NCBI RefSeq assembly: GCF_000382065.1
Contig: NZ_KB907500.1
Location: forward strand, 1-64,000
Origin: Stenotrophomonas hibiscicola ATCC 19867
Lineage (GTDB): Bacteria > Pseudomonadota > Gammaproteobacteria > Xanthomonadales > Xanthomonadaceae
Reading direction: 5' to 3'
DNA length: 64,000 nt
Shown here: in pieces, positions 1 to 7,884 of the stretch
Layout of the letters: each line of letters begins with the position of its first letter
Position numbering within the stretch: the first letter of the stretch is position 1
Made by a program: the position numbers and the translations under genes
Notes under the pieces: generated by a model
Databases searched by the model: none
What the model was told of the DNA's origin: nothing
The model's input: the letters and a program-made list of their open reading frames with translations, nothing else

Positions 1-3
1 CGA

Positions 4-260
4 AGGCGGGGTGGGTCCGGTTGCGGGGGCGTGAGCGCCATGGGCCCGAGGCATGCCTCGGGCGGGTTGGGCAGGACGCCCAACCCCGGTCTTGCCGTGT
101 GCGCAGGACAGCGCACACGAGCAAGGCGCGACCGAGCCCCCATGGGTGAGGGCGCTTCGCTTGCGAAGCATTGCTTCGCAAGCGCCCGAACGCCCAGCCG
201 CCAGCGGCTGGGCCGGACTGGGGATTCACGGCGTCCCCCGCAACCGGACCCACCCCGCCT
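4..260. repeat. Composite inverted-repeat element with internal hairpins (copy 1)
   Basis: A perfect 26-bp inverted repeat (4-29 and 235-260; core GGGTGGGTCCGGTTGCGG) encloses about 200 bp that is almost entirely smaller hairpins: an 18-bp palindrome at 45-62, arms 65-72/78-85, 97-104/111-118, 159-169/173-183 and 192-201/204-213. No convincing gene lies inside; the long open frames here are by-products of high GC. A shorter copy in inverted orientation lies at 32851-32989. The two share the terminal repeat, about 15 bp of interior next to each end, and an outside flank carrying GCGGGnTTCCTGT beside CAACAG-type hexamers. It could be a non-autonomous mobile repeat or a structured RNA. No transposase is nearby. 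Confidence 0.8.
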
Positions 261-275
261 CCCTACAGGAACCCC

Positions 276-301
276 GCTGTTGCTGTTGCTGTTGCTGTTG
301 C
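276..301. repeat. Hexanucleotide tandem repeat (GCTGTT)x4.3
   Basis: Four perfect GCTGTT units plus two bases lie just outside the right arm of the composite element. The related copy near 32.85 kb has a degenerate form of the same hexamer in the equivalent place, so the tract belongs to the element. Copy number could vary by slippage. Confidence 0.85.
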
Positions 302-312
302 CTCCAGCAGGT

Positions 313-331
313 GCAGGGCTGCAAGCCCTGC
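313..331 (-). terminator. Possible terminator hairpin of the MFS gene
   Basis: An 8-bp stem (GCAGGGCT / AGCCCTGC) with a 3-nt loop lies 13 bp beyond the stop codon of the minus-strand MFS gene. No uridine tract follows on that strand, so Rho-independent termination is uncertain. Confidence 0.35.
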
Positions 332-343
332 CAAACACCCCCC

Positions 344-1537
344 TTACTTCAAGCGCAGCAGCAGGCTGCCGCCCGCACACACCACCGCCAGCCAGGCCAC
401 GCCGTGCCACCCCCACTGTGCCAGCGCCAGGCTGCCCAGCGCACCGCCGGCGGCCATGCCGATGAACATGCCGGTGAACAACAGCGCATTGAGCCGGCTG
501 CGTGCCGGCGGTACCAGGCCGTAGACCAGGGTCTGGTGCGCCACCAGCGCCGACTGGAAGCCGAAGTCGAACAGCAGCGCACTCACCACCAGCAACGGCA
601 GCAGCGCGGCGGCCGGCAACCAGGCTTCGGCGAGCAGCAGGCCGAAGCCCAGCAGCGCCACCGCAATCGCCAGCCGTGCCACCGCATGGCACCCCAGTCG
701 ATCAGCAAAACGGCCGGCAAACGGCGCGGCCAGTGCACCGGCCGCACCCGCAATACCAAACGCACCCGCCGCCGCACTACCCAGCCCCAGGCGGGCATGC
801 AGCATCAGCGCCAGGGTCGACCAGAACGCGCTGAATCCCACGGCCAGCAGCGACTGGCTGGCCACCGCACGGCGCAGCTGCGGCTGCTCGCGCCACAACG
901 CCAACAACGAACCCAACAACGCCGGATAGCGCAGCGTGCTGGTCGGCGCGAAGCGCGGCAGCGCACGCGCCATCACCGCGCCCATCGCCGCCACCGATAC
1001 CGCCGCCAGCACGAACTGCGTGCGCCAACCCCACGCTTCAGCCACCACGCCACTGACCACCCGCGACAACAGGATGCCGAGCAGCAGGCCGGTCATCACC
1101 CGGCCGACGATCTGGCCGCGCTGCGCGTCCGGCGCCAACACCGCCGCTGCGGGCACGATGTCCTGAGCCAGGGTGGCCGTCAGCCCGACAAGCAGGCTGG
1201 CCACCAGCAAGCCCGGCAGCTGCCCGGCCATTGCTGCTGCGCCCAGGGCGAGCGCCAGCAGCGCGGACTTCAACAGGATCAGGTGGCGGCGGTCAAAGCG
1301 ATCGCCCAGCGGTGCCAGCAGCAGGATGCCCAGTGCGTAGCCGAGCTGGGTCAGGGTTGGCACCAGGCCGGCGGCGCGCTCACCTGCGCCGAGGTCCTGG
1401 GCGATCAGGCCCAGCATCGGCTGGCTGTAGTAGAGGGAGGCGACCGAGAAGCCGGCACCGGCAGCCATTGCCAGCACCAACGGGGTGGAAGGTACGGTCG
1501 CCGGTGCGGCCGCAACAGACAGCGAGGGGGTAGACAT
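344..1537 (-). CDS. MFS transporter (YnfM-like, probable efflux)
   Basis: A 397-residue inner-membrane protein with about 12 hydrophobic segments separated by short loops, the usual size for the major facilitator superfamily. The loop after the second segment carries the MFS signature as LGDRFDRR, and a related loop, GRFADRLG, begins the second half. The frame stays open upstream, but the ATG at 1537 is preferred because the longer N-terminus is polar, atypical and runs to the start of the divergent LysR gene at 1630. Divergence from a LysR gene suggests control by that regulator. The exported compound cannot be told from sequence; drug or amino-acid efflux are possible. Confidence 0.85.
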   Translation of the reverse strand: MSTPSLSVAAAPATVPSTPLVLAMAAGAGFSVASLYYSQPMLGLIAQDLGAGERAAGLVPTLTQLGYALGILLLAPLGDRFDRRHLILLKSALLALALGAAAMAGQLPGLLVASLLVGLTATLAQDIVPAAAVLAPDAQRGQIVGRVMTGLLLGILLSRVVSGVVAEAWGWRTQFVLAAVSVAAMGAVMARALPRFAPTSTLRYPALLGSLLALWREQPQLRRAVASQSLLAVGFSAFWSTLALMLHARLGLGSAAAGAFGIAGAAGALAAPFAGRFADRLGCHAVARLAIAVALLGFGLLLAEAWLPAAALLPLLVVSALLFDFGFQSALVAHQTLVYGLVPPARSRLNALLFTGMFIGMAAGGALGSLALAQWGWHGVAWLAVVCAGGSLLLRLK

Positions 1538-1629
1538 GGGGGAGTCCGGATAGGAAGTGGGCGTATCCTGCCTGTATTCGCCAGACGTCTGTAGTAGGCT
1601 CTGGCACATATACTTCATACGCCACATGC

Positions 1630-2559
1630 ATGAATGACCTCGCCACCGGCGCTGATCGCCTGGATCTGCTGCGCACCTTCCTGCGCATCGTCGATGCCGG
1701 CAGCCTGTCTGCTGCGGCCCTGCAGCTGGGCACCACCCAGCCGACGGTCAGCCGACGCCTGCAGGCACTGGAGCGGCAGCTCGGCCTGCGCCTGCTGCAG
1801 CGCTCCACCCACGGCCTGCAACTGACCGAGGACGGCCTGCGCTGCCAGCGTCATGCACAACGCGTGGTCGACGAATGGGAGTCGCTGCAGGCCGAACTGA
1901 ACGGCGAACCGGAAACGCTGCGCGGACGCCTGCGGGTGATGGTGCCGCATGCCTTTGGCCAGGCGCAGCTGCTACCGACCATGCTCGCGTTCCTCGCCCA
2001 GCACCCACAGCTGAGCCTGGAGTGGATCCTGGAAGATCGTCGCCCGGATTTCATCGCCGAAGGCATCGACTGCGCGGTGCGTGTGGGACCGGTCGACGAA
2101 CCGCGCATGGTGGCACTGCCGCTGGCCGAAGTGCCGCGCATCGTCGTGGCAGCGCCCTCGCTGGTGGACGTCACGGCGGTCAGTACGCCGGAACAGGCGC
2201 AGGCACTGCCATGGATCTCGCTGGTCACCTACTACCGCGAACGCCTGCTGCTGCATGACGCGCAGGGGCGCGCGCATACCCTTTCGATCAGCCCGCGCCT
2301 GCTCAGCGACAACCTGTTCGTGGTGCAGCAGGCTGCACGCGCCGGGTTGGGCGCAGCGGTGGTCTCGGCTTGGCTGGTGGCCGACGACCTCGCCCAAGGG
2401 CGGCTGGTGCAGCTGCTGCCGGACTGGCAGCCGCCGGCACTGCCGGTGCATGTCGTGTTTCCGGCCGCGCGCCAGCAGCCGCCGCGGCTGCGCGCCTTCA
2501 TCGGTGCGATGAAGGCCGCACTGCCGCAGCTGCATGGCATGCGGCCGGCACCGCGTTAG
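1630..2559 (+). CDS. LysR-family transcriptional regulator
   Basis: 309 residues. The N-terminal winged helix (about residues 8-66) shows the LysR pattern FLRIVDAGSLSAAALQL followed by QPTVSRRLQALERQLG. The rest is a type 2 periplasmic-binding-protein-like effector domain. The effector domain resembles the CrgA/DsdC-like subgroup that often controls a divergent transporter. It diverges from the MFS gene with about 90 bp between starts; the gap contains GCCAGACGTCTG, a small dyad that could be part of an operator. No clear Shine-Dalgarno sequence precedes the ATG. The gene ends just before a SMAG repeat pair. The effector is unknown. Confidence 0.9.
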   Translation: MNDLATGADRLDLLRTFLRIVDAGSLSAAALQLGTTQPTVSRRLQALERQLGLRLLQRSTHGLQLTEDGLRCQRHAQRVVDEWESLQAELNGEPETLRGRLRVMVPHAFGQAQLLPTMLAFLAQHPQLSLEWILEDRRPDFIAEGIDCAVRVGPVDEPRMVALPLAEVPRIVVAAPSLVDVTAVSTPEQAQALPWISLVTYYRERLLLHDAQGRAHTLSISPRLLSDNLFVVQQAARAGLGAAVVSAWLVADDLAQGRLVQLLPDWQPPALPVHVVFPAARQQPPRLRAFIGAMKAALPQLHGMRPAPR

Positions 2560-2574
2560 GTCATCGGCCGCATC

Positions 2575-2661
2575 ATCCACGCATGGCGTGGATCTACTGC
2601 TGATCGCGGGTATGGATGCCCGGACGGCAACCGGTAGATCCACGCCATGCGTTGCGTGGAT
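2575..2661. repeat. SMAG-type REP pair (ATCCACGC subfamily)
   Basis: Two facing palindromes: ATCCACGC-ATG-GCGTGGAT ending in CTAC (2575-2597), and GTAG followed by the same stem with a small insertion (2634-2661). The pair sits between two converging genes and may act as a bidirectional transcription barrier. Confidence 0.85.
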
Positions 2662-2678
2662 TCCGCCCCGCCCCACCC

Positions 2679-4136
2679 TCAATTGGCCTTCGCCGCCTCC
2701 GCATTCCACGCCGCGACCTTGGCCCTGGTATCAGCCAACATCCTGTCCAGCGCAGCGCGGTCATACACGTTGCCGCGCAGGATCACGCTGTCGATCTTCT
2801 CGGTGGCGGCGATGTCCTGCAGCGGGTTGGCGGTCAGCAGCACCAGATCGGCAGCCTTGCCCTGTGCAACGCCACCGTAGCGGTCCATCTGGCCGAACCA
2901 GGCCGGGCCGGAACGGGTGGCGGCCGACAGCGCCTGCGGCGCGCTCAGGCCCTCCTTCACGAACAGCTGCAGCTCCTGGTGCAGGGCGATGCCCGGGAAA
3001 TTGAACGAATTGAGGAAGCCCGCATCGGTACCGGCGATGATCGTCACGCCGGCCTCCTGCAGCATCGGCAGCACTGCGGCCACCTGGTGGTACTGCGCGT
3101 GGCGCGCTTCGATCTGCGCCGGCGTCGCCTTCGCCGCGCGGTCCACGCGCCACTGGTAGGTCGCGCGCAGGCCCGGGCCGATGTAGGCCAGGTACGGGTC
3201 GTTGGCGTGGTCATCCTGGTCGAGGAAGTCGAGGATGCGGCCGCCGTTGAGGGTCGGGGTCACGAATACGCCACGCTTGGCGAAATCACGGTAGGCCCGC
3301 ATTGCGGTGTCACGGTCGAAGCTGGCGTCGAGGCGGCGATTGGCTTCGGCGCGATCGATGCGCCCGGCGCCGAAGTCGGCGGCGATCTGCGCTTCGTCCT
3401 TGCTGCCGGCCTTGAATGCGTAGTCCAGATGCTCGATCGAGGCCAGGCCGGCATCGACCGCCTGCTCCACGGTCAGCGCCATTGGAATGTGGCCCGAGGC
3501 CTTGAAGCCGGCCTTTCGCGCAGCGCTGGCCGAGTACAGGAACAGTTCCGGCGTCAGCGTGCTGTCGGTGATCTTCACGAAATCGACCTTGTCGTGCTGC
3601 AGTCGGGTAATCGCCTTGTCGACGTCGGTCTCGCTGCCCACTTCGATCGTGCCCTTCCACACCGGCTTGATGCCCTCGATCTTCGCGCCGGAACTGAGCA
3701 GGCGCGGGCCGAACAGCGTGCCCTTGGCGATTTCGCCACGCCACTGCAGCACCTGCTCGGGCAGATCGCCGGAACAATCACGCACGGTGGTGATGCCGTG
3801 CGCGATGTACAGCGGCAGCAGTGCCTTGTTCTCTTCGATCAGCGCCGGGCCACCGCCGAAATGCACGTGCATGTCCCACAGCCCCGGGATCAGGTACTTG
3901 CCCTTGGCGTCGATCTGGCGGGCCGCGCTCCATTGGCTGCGCAGCTGCGCATCTGGACCGACGGCGACGATGTCCTCGCCGCGGATCACCACGCTCTGCC
4001 CGGCCAGGGTGCTGGCGTGCTCGACATCGACCACGGTGGCATTGCGGATCAGCAGGTCGGCGCGCTCGGCGGCAGAGGCCGACAGCGGTGCTACCGCAAG
4101 GAGGATGGCAAGGGACAACGGACGGGAACGGAACAT
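2679..4136 (-). CDS. Exported metal-dependent amidohydrolase (imidazolonepropionase/prolidase-like)
   Basis: 485 residues. The start at 4136 gives a clean signal peptide ending SASA-A and has AGGA about 8 bp upstream; a longer start at 4187 would directly abut the preceding stop codon. The mature protein has the amidohydrolase layout: small beta domain, IPGLWDMHVHFGGG (HxH metal ligands on strand 1), FVKI with the lysine usually carboxylated, SGHIP and IEHLD histidines, and AGTDAGF (metal-binding Asp), then a C-terminal return to the beta domain. Such proteins hydrolyse dipeptides or cyclic amides in the periplasm; the substrate here is unknown. It follows the ankyrin lipoprotein gene and is probably co-transcribed with it. 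Confidence 0.85.
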   Translation of the reverse strand: MFRSRPLSLAILLAVAPLSASAAERADLLIRNATVVDVEHASTLAGQSVVIRGEDIVAVGPDAQLRSQWSAARQIDAKGKYLIPGLWDMHVHFGGGPALIEENKALLPLYIAHGITTVRDCSGDLPEQVLQWRGEIAKGTLFGPRLLSSGAKIEGIKPVWKGTIEVGSETDVDKAITRLQHDKVDFVKITDSTLTPELFLYSASAARKAGFKASGHIPMALTVEQAVDAGLASIEHLDYAFKAGSKDEAQIAADFGAGRIDRAEANRRLDASFDRDTAMRAYRDFAKRGVFVTPTLNGGRILDFLDQDDHANDPYLAYIGPGLRATYQWRVDRAAKATPAQIEARHAQYHQVAAVLPMLQEAGVTIIAGTDAGFLNSFNFPGIALHQELQLFVKEGLSAPQALSAATRSGPAWFGQMDRYGGVAQGKAADLVLLTANPLQDIAATEKIDSVILRGNVYDRAALDRMLADTRAKVAAWNAEAAKAN

Positions 4137-4187
4137 GGACAGCATCCTGATGGGCACGCCCAGCGTGCGGGTGGAAGGGGTTTGCAT

Positions 4188-4889
4188 TCAGCGCACCGCG
4201 CCGTGCTGGCGCAGCAGGGTCTCAATTCCGGTATAGCCGCGCTGGCGCGCGTGCGTCAGCGGCGTCACGCCATCGCCGTCGGCAAGCTCCGGGTCGGCAC
4301 CGGCCTCCAGCAGCAGCTGCACGATCTGCACGTGGCGCGCACCGCCATCGCCGAGCAGGATCGCTTCCAGCAGCGCGGTCCAGTGCAGGCGGTTGACATG
4401 GTCCACCGCCACGCCCGCGCGCAACAGCGTACGTACGGTGGCGACGTGGCCACGCTCGGCGGCCGGAATCAGCGCGGTGCCGCCATAGCGGTTGGTGCTG
4501 CGCAGATCGGCGCCATGCGCCAGGGTCATCGCCAGGATCTCATCCAGGCCACGCGCACCGGCGTACAGGTAGGCGCTGTCCTGCATCGCGTCCTTGGCAT
4601 TGACGTCGGCACCGGCTTCGATCAGCTCGCGCGCGGCATCCACGTTGTTGCCGTGCGTGGCCAGCAGCAGCGCGGTGCGGCCCTGGCCATCGCGCGCCTC
4701 CAGCGTGGCGCCATCCTCGATCGCCTGTCGCACTGCATCGGCGTCGCCGCGGCTGGCAGCATCCCGCAGGCGCGCGTCTGCGTCGGCCCGGGACGTGGCG
4801 GTGCAGGCGGGGGTGACCATGGCCAGCAGGCACAACAGCAGCACGCGCGTGAAGGGCGCAGGCCAGCCAGCGGAATGATGGACGCGCAT
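4188..4889 (-). CDS. Ankyrin-repeat lipoprotein
   Basis: 233 residues. GAGGAG seven bases before the ATG at 4889 fixes the start. The N-terminus has a hydrophobic stretch ending in MVTPAC, a plausible lipobox, which would anchor the protein in a membrane. About five ankyrin repeats follow, recognisable as GRTALLLATHGNNVDAARELIEAGADVN and repeats diverging from it (DGVTPLTHARQRGYTGIETLL near the end). Ankyrin stacks bind proteins, so it may be a partner for the downstream exported amidohydrolase, whose start lies about 50 bp away. No enzymatic domain is visible. Confidence 0.85.
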   Translation of the reverse strand: MRVHHSAGWPAPFTRVLLLCLLAMVTPACTATSRADADARLRDAASRGDADAVRQAIEDGATLEARDGQGRTALLLATHGNNVDAARELIEAGADVNAKDAMQDSAYLYAGARGLDEILAMTLAHGADLRSTNRYGGTALIPAAERGHVATVRTLLRAGVAVDHVNRLHWTALLEAILLGDGGARHVQIVQLLLEAGADPELADGDGVTPLTHARQRGYTGIETLLRQHGAVR

Positions 4890-5011
4890 GACAGTGTCTC
4901 CTCGTGTCCGTCGCCACGGAACGCCGTGCGACGGTAGCAACAGCCGCGCATTGCCGGCCCCTGCCCTGCATGGTAGAAGTCGGCCTGGGTATCCAGAAGT
5001 GAAATGTTCAA

Positions 5012-5893
5012 ATGCAAGACAGTGCCAAATCGAATAGAACCCTGTTCGAACTGGACCTGCTGCGGGCGCTGGTGATGGTGGCCGACTGCGGCAGTTTCAC
5101 CACAGCGGCCACGCGCCTGCATTCGACCCAGTCCACGGTCAGCCAGAAGGTGCGGCGGCTGGAGGAACTGGCCGGGCATCGCCTGCTCGAGCGCGGCCAC
5201 CGCGATGTACACCCCACCGACGCCGGCCACACCCTGCTCGGCTACGCGCGGCGCATGCTCGACCTGAACGAGGAAATGGCACAGGCGCTGGCCGGCGCGA
5301 CGGTGGAAACCGCGGTCCGCATCGGCGTGCCGGAGGACTTCGTCAACCCGCAGACCACCCGCATGCTGGCCGCCTTCAGCCGCCGCCACCCGCAGGTGAA
5401 GCTGGAGATCAGCAGCGGCCTCAGCCGTGACCTGGCGCAGGGCTTCGACCACGGCGAGCTGGACCTGGTGCTGGTCAAACAACGCCGCAACAGCCGCCAG
5501 GCGGTGCATTGCCGGCGCGAGCCGATGCACTGGATCGACAGCCTGCGCAGCAGTTGCCTGCAGCAGGACCCACTGCCGCTGGTCACGTTTCCGCCGCGCG
5601 GCCTGTACCGCGACGAGATGATCCACGCCGTGGAAGCGCTGGGCCTGCGCTGGCGCATCGCCTTCACCAGCTCATCGCTCAGTGGCATCCAGGGCGCGGT
5701 GGCCGATGGCATCGGCATCAGCTTGTTGCCGCGCCGTGCAGTCACCCGCGAGCACCGCATCATCGATGGCGAGCGCGACCTGCCGGTGATCGACAACTAC
5801 GAGATCGGCCTGCTGCATCGTGCCGACGCCGATGATGCGGTGCGGGCACTGGCCAGCGAGCTGTGGCGGCAGGTACGGCGCGAACCGGACTGA
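5012..5893 (+). CDS. LysR-family transcriptional regulator
   Basis: 293 residues with a LysR helix-turn-helix at about residues 15-75 (FTTAATRLHSTQSTVSQKVRRLEEL) and a C-terminal effector-binding domain. It is divergent from the ankyrin-amidohydrolase pair, with 122 bp between starts, so it is the natural candidate regulator of that pair. The shared gap is relatively A/T rich near this gene (GAAATGTTCAAATG). The first in-frame ATG is used, since the next methionine falls inside the DNA-binding domain. Effector unknown. Confidence 0.88.
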   Translation: MQDSAKSNRTLFELDLLRALVMVADCGSFTTAATRLHSTQSTVSQKVRRLEELAGHRLLERGHRDVHPTDAGHTLLGYARRMLDLNEEMAQALAGATVETAVRIGVPEDFVNPQTTRMLAAFSRRHPQVKLEISSGLSRDLAQGFDHGELDLVLVKQRRNSRQAVHCRREPMHWIDSLRSSCLQQDPLPLVTFPPRGLYRDEMIHAVEALGLRWRIAFTSSSLSGIQGAVADGIGISLLPRRAVTREHRIIDGERDLPVIDNYEIGLLHRADADDAVRALASELWRQVRREPD

Positions 5894-5898
5894 CCACA

Positions 5899-5921
5899 GT
5901 AGATCCACGCCATGCGTGGAT
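5899..5921. repeat. Single SMAG-type REP
   Basis: GTAG followed by ATCCACGC-CAT-GCGTGGAT, one palindrome six bases after the LysR stop codon. The remaining roughly 100 bp before the next gene show no other clear structure. Confidence 0.85.
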
Positions 5922-6025
5922 GCCTTTCGCGCATCACGCATCGAAACATGGTCACTCCGGCCGTACGACGGGCAACAATCGCCTCGTAGAGTGCCTGTTG
6001 TTTCCGTGCTCCACGGCGCCCTGGC

Positions 6026-6463
6026 ATGTCCGACCAATTCCCCACCCGTTTCGATCCCCTGCCTGCTGCACTGCAGACCCATCTGCAGCACCAGCGCTCG
6101 CTGATCGCCGCGCGCGTGGCCGCCAGCTTCCCGACGCTGCCGGTGCAATGGCCGCTGGCCCCCAGCACATTGCAGCGCGTGGTCGATGCCGAGCTGATCG
6201 ACCGCGCCGACTGCGATGGCTGGGAAGCACTGGGCGTGGCATTCGGTGACACTCTGGCCCAGCGTGTGCCGGGCCTGACCTGGATGCAGGTGACCGATGC
6301 CTGGGGCATCGACGCGGTGCTGCGCTATGCCGACAGCAGCCTGCAGATCGGCGCCAGCACCCTGCTGCTCAAGCGCGTGGAGCAGGGCGAGATCATCGAC
6401 ATCGCCCACCTGCTTGCGTGGCTGGAAGAGTTCGTCGCTACCCGCGCTGACGATTACGCCTGA
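6026..6463 (+). CDS. DUF3806-like protein
   Basis: 145 residues, no signal peptide or membrane segment. The central part, WEALGVAFGDTLAQRVPGLTWMQVTDAWGIDAVLRY, and the following LLLKRVEQGEIIDI match what I recall of the DUF3806 family, a small cytoplasmic domain of unknown function. Both neighbours have their own regulation or orientation, so it appears monocistronic. A SMAG repeat pair follows 12 bp after the stop. Function is not known. Confidence 0.7.
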   Translation: MSDQFPTRFDPLPAALQTHLQHQRSLIAARVAASFPTLPVQWPLAPSTLQRVVDAELIDRADCDGWEALGVAFGDTLAQRVPGLTWMQVTDAWGIDAVLRYADSSLQIGASTLLLKRVEQGEIIDIAHLLAWLEEFVATRADDYA

Positions 6464-6475
6464 CGGCATATCGGG

Positions 6476-6545
6476 GTAGATCCACGCCATGCGTGGATGA
6501 ATGAGACCGCGCGATGGTGCCGTCCACGCCATGACGCGGATCTAC
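6476..6545. repeat. SMAG-type REP pair overlapping the end of the deaminase-like gene
   Basis: One intact palindrome with GTAG (6476-6498) and a degenerate facing copy (6522-6545) ending in CTAC. On the minus strand the facing copy starts with GTAG, and the TAG within it is the stop codon of the hydrolase gene ending at 6542, so gene and repeat overlap by three bases. Confidence 0.8.
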
Positions 6546-7702
6546 AGCCAGCGGCCGTCGACCACCACCCTGCGCTCCACCGGCACCCCGGCCACGGCGG
6601 CCGGGCCGTGGTCGGCACGCACGGCCACGAAGGTCGCCGGCCGGCCTTCGGCAATACCATGCTGCGGCAGGCCGATCACCTGCGCGGCATGGGTGGTGAC
6701 CATGTCCAGCGCCAGCATCAGGTCGGCATCGGTGTAGAAGCCGGAACGGTAGCCCAGCAACATCGCCCGCTGCAGCAGGTCGCCGTTGCCGTAAGGCCAC
6801 CAGCAGTCGCGGATGTTGTCGTTGCCTGCGAACACGCGCACACCGGCATCATGCAGCGCGCGCAGCGGCGGGAACGGATGATCGCCCGGCGCATTGCTCA
6901 TGATCGCCACACCCGCCGTGGCCAGTGCTTCGCCCACCTGCAGCGCGCGCGCCAGCGGCACGTCGCCCAGCGAATAGGCATGGCTTACCGCAACCCGCCC
7001 CTGCAGGCCGGCGGCCCGCGTCCGCGCTGCAATGCGCAGAAGCTGCGCCAGGCCGGTTTCGCCGGGCTCGTGCAGATGGATGTCCAGCTGCACGCCGTAG
7101 CGCTCGGCCAGGCCGAACAGCAGCGCCAATTGGCCTTCGGCATCACCATCGAGCGTGGTCGGGTCGATGCCGCCGAGCACCTCCACGCCCGCAGCAAGCG
7201 CCTGCTCCAGTACGGCGGCGGTGCCGGGACAGGAGATCACCCCTGCCTGCGGAAACGCCACCAGCTGGATCCGCATGATGTCGGCGCAGCGCAGCGCCGC
7301 CTCGCGCACTGCTTCGAGATGGCCGAGACCGGTGCTGGCGTCGATATCGACATGGCAGCGCATCGCCACGGTACCGAAAGCACTGCATTGGCGGATCAGC
7401 GCCTCGGCACGGTCCACCATCGGTGCCGCATCCGCCAACGCCGCCTTCTCCACCGCCAGCCGCTCACGCAGGCTGTTCACCGGCTGGTGCGGGTGCCAAC
7501 GGTCGCCGACAAAGCTCTTGTCGAGGTGAATGTGGCCGTCGACCAGCCCGGGCAGCACCGCGAAGCCCTGCAGGTCGACGCATTCCGCCCCTTCTGCCGG
7601 CGTGGCCTCGTCATTGAGGCCGCTGATGCGGCCATCACGGACATGGAAATGCAGTGGCGCACCGTCGCGGTCGACACCGCCATGGACGAACTGGAGGGTC
7701 AT
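6542..7702 (-). CDS. Cytosine deaminase-like amidohydrolase (CodA/atrazine-hydrolase superfamily)
   Basis: 386 residues, cytoplasmic. The ATG at 7702 has GGGAG upstream (TTCCGGGAGTTCCCG) and is preferred to upstream ATGs that add non-homologous residues. LPGLVDGHIHLDKSFVGDRW carries the HxH ligands and the LDKS typical of CodA-like enzymes; RCHVDID, DIHLHEPGE, SHAYSL and FAGNDNIRDCWWPYG supply the remaining histidines and the catalytic-site aspartate region. E. coli CodA has the closely similar DHxHLD, CHVD, HxxE and H patterns. It probably deaminates a pyrimidine or related N-heterocycle, but cytosine itself is not assured. The stop codon is provided by a SMAG repeat. Confidence 0.82.
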   Translation of the reverse strand: MTLQFVHGGVDRDGAPLHFHVRDGRISGLNDEATPAEGAECVDLQGFAVLPGLVDGHIHLDKSFVGDRWHPHQPVNSLRERLAVEKAALADAAPMVDRAEALIRQCSAFGTVAMRCHVDIDASTGLGHLEAVREAALRCADIMRIQLVAFPQAGVISCPGTAAVLEQALAAGVEVLGGIDPTTLDGDAEGQLALLFGLAERYGVQLDIHLHEPGETGLAQLLRIAARTRAAGLQGRVAVSHAYSLGDVPLARALQVGEALATAGVAIMSNAPGDHPFPPLRALHDAGVRVFAGNDNIRDCWWPYGNGDLLQRAMLLGYRSGFYTDADLMLALDMVTTHAAQVIGLPQHGIAEGRPATFVAVRADHGPAAVAGVPVERRVVVDGRWL

Positions 7703-7884
7703 CGGGAACTCCCGGAATGCCAAGAATGGCGCCATCGTGCGCCTCGCCGCAGCCATCGACCAACGAAATATCTGGATGGTACGCATTCACCAGAACGATG
7801 ATTGCCCTGCGACAACCGGTCGCAGCCACGCCGTGCACACCCCTGAACGGGTAACATGGGCGCCTGTTTCCGCTGTGATGCCGC

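Noticed and set aside
4-260. Integron attC site or phage attachment site
   Set aside because: Hairpin-rich like attC, but the end cores GTTRRRY/RYYYAAC and an integrase are missing, and a second inverted copy points to a dispersed repeat.
53-1594. 513-residue plus-strand open frame opposite the MFS gene
   Set aside because: Arg/Gln-rich antisense shadow caused by high GC; runs through the composite repeat and lacks any domain.
2616-4937. 773-residue plus-strand open frame opposite the amidohydrolase and ankyrin genes
   Set aside because: Antisense of two genes with clear motifs, signal peptides and ribosome sites; composition is not protein-like.
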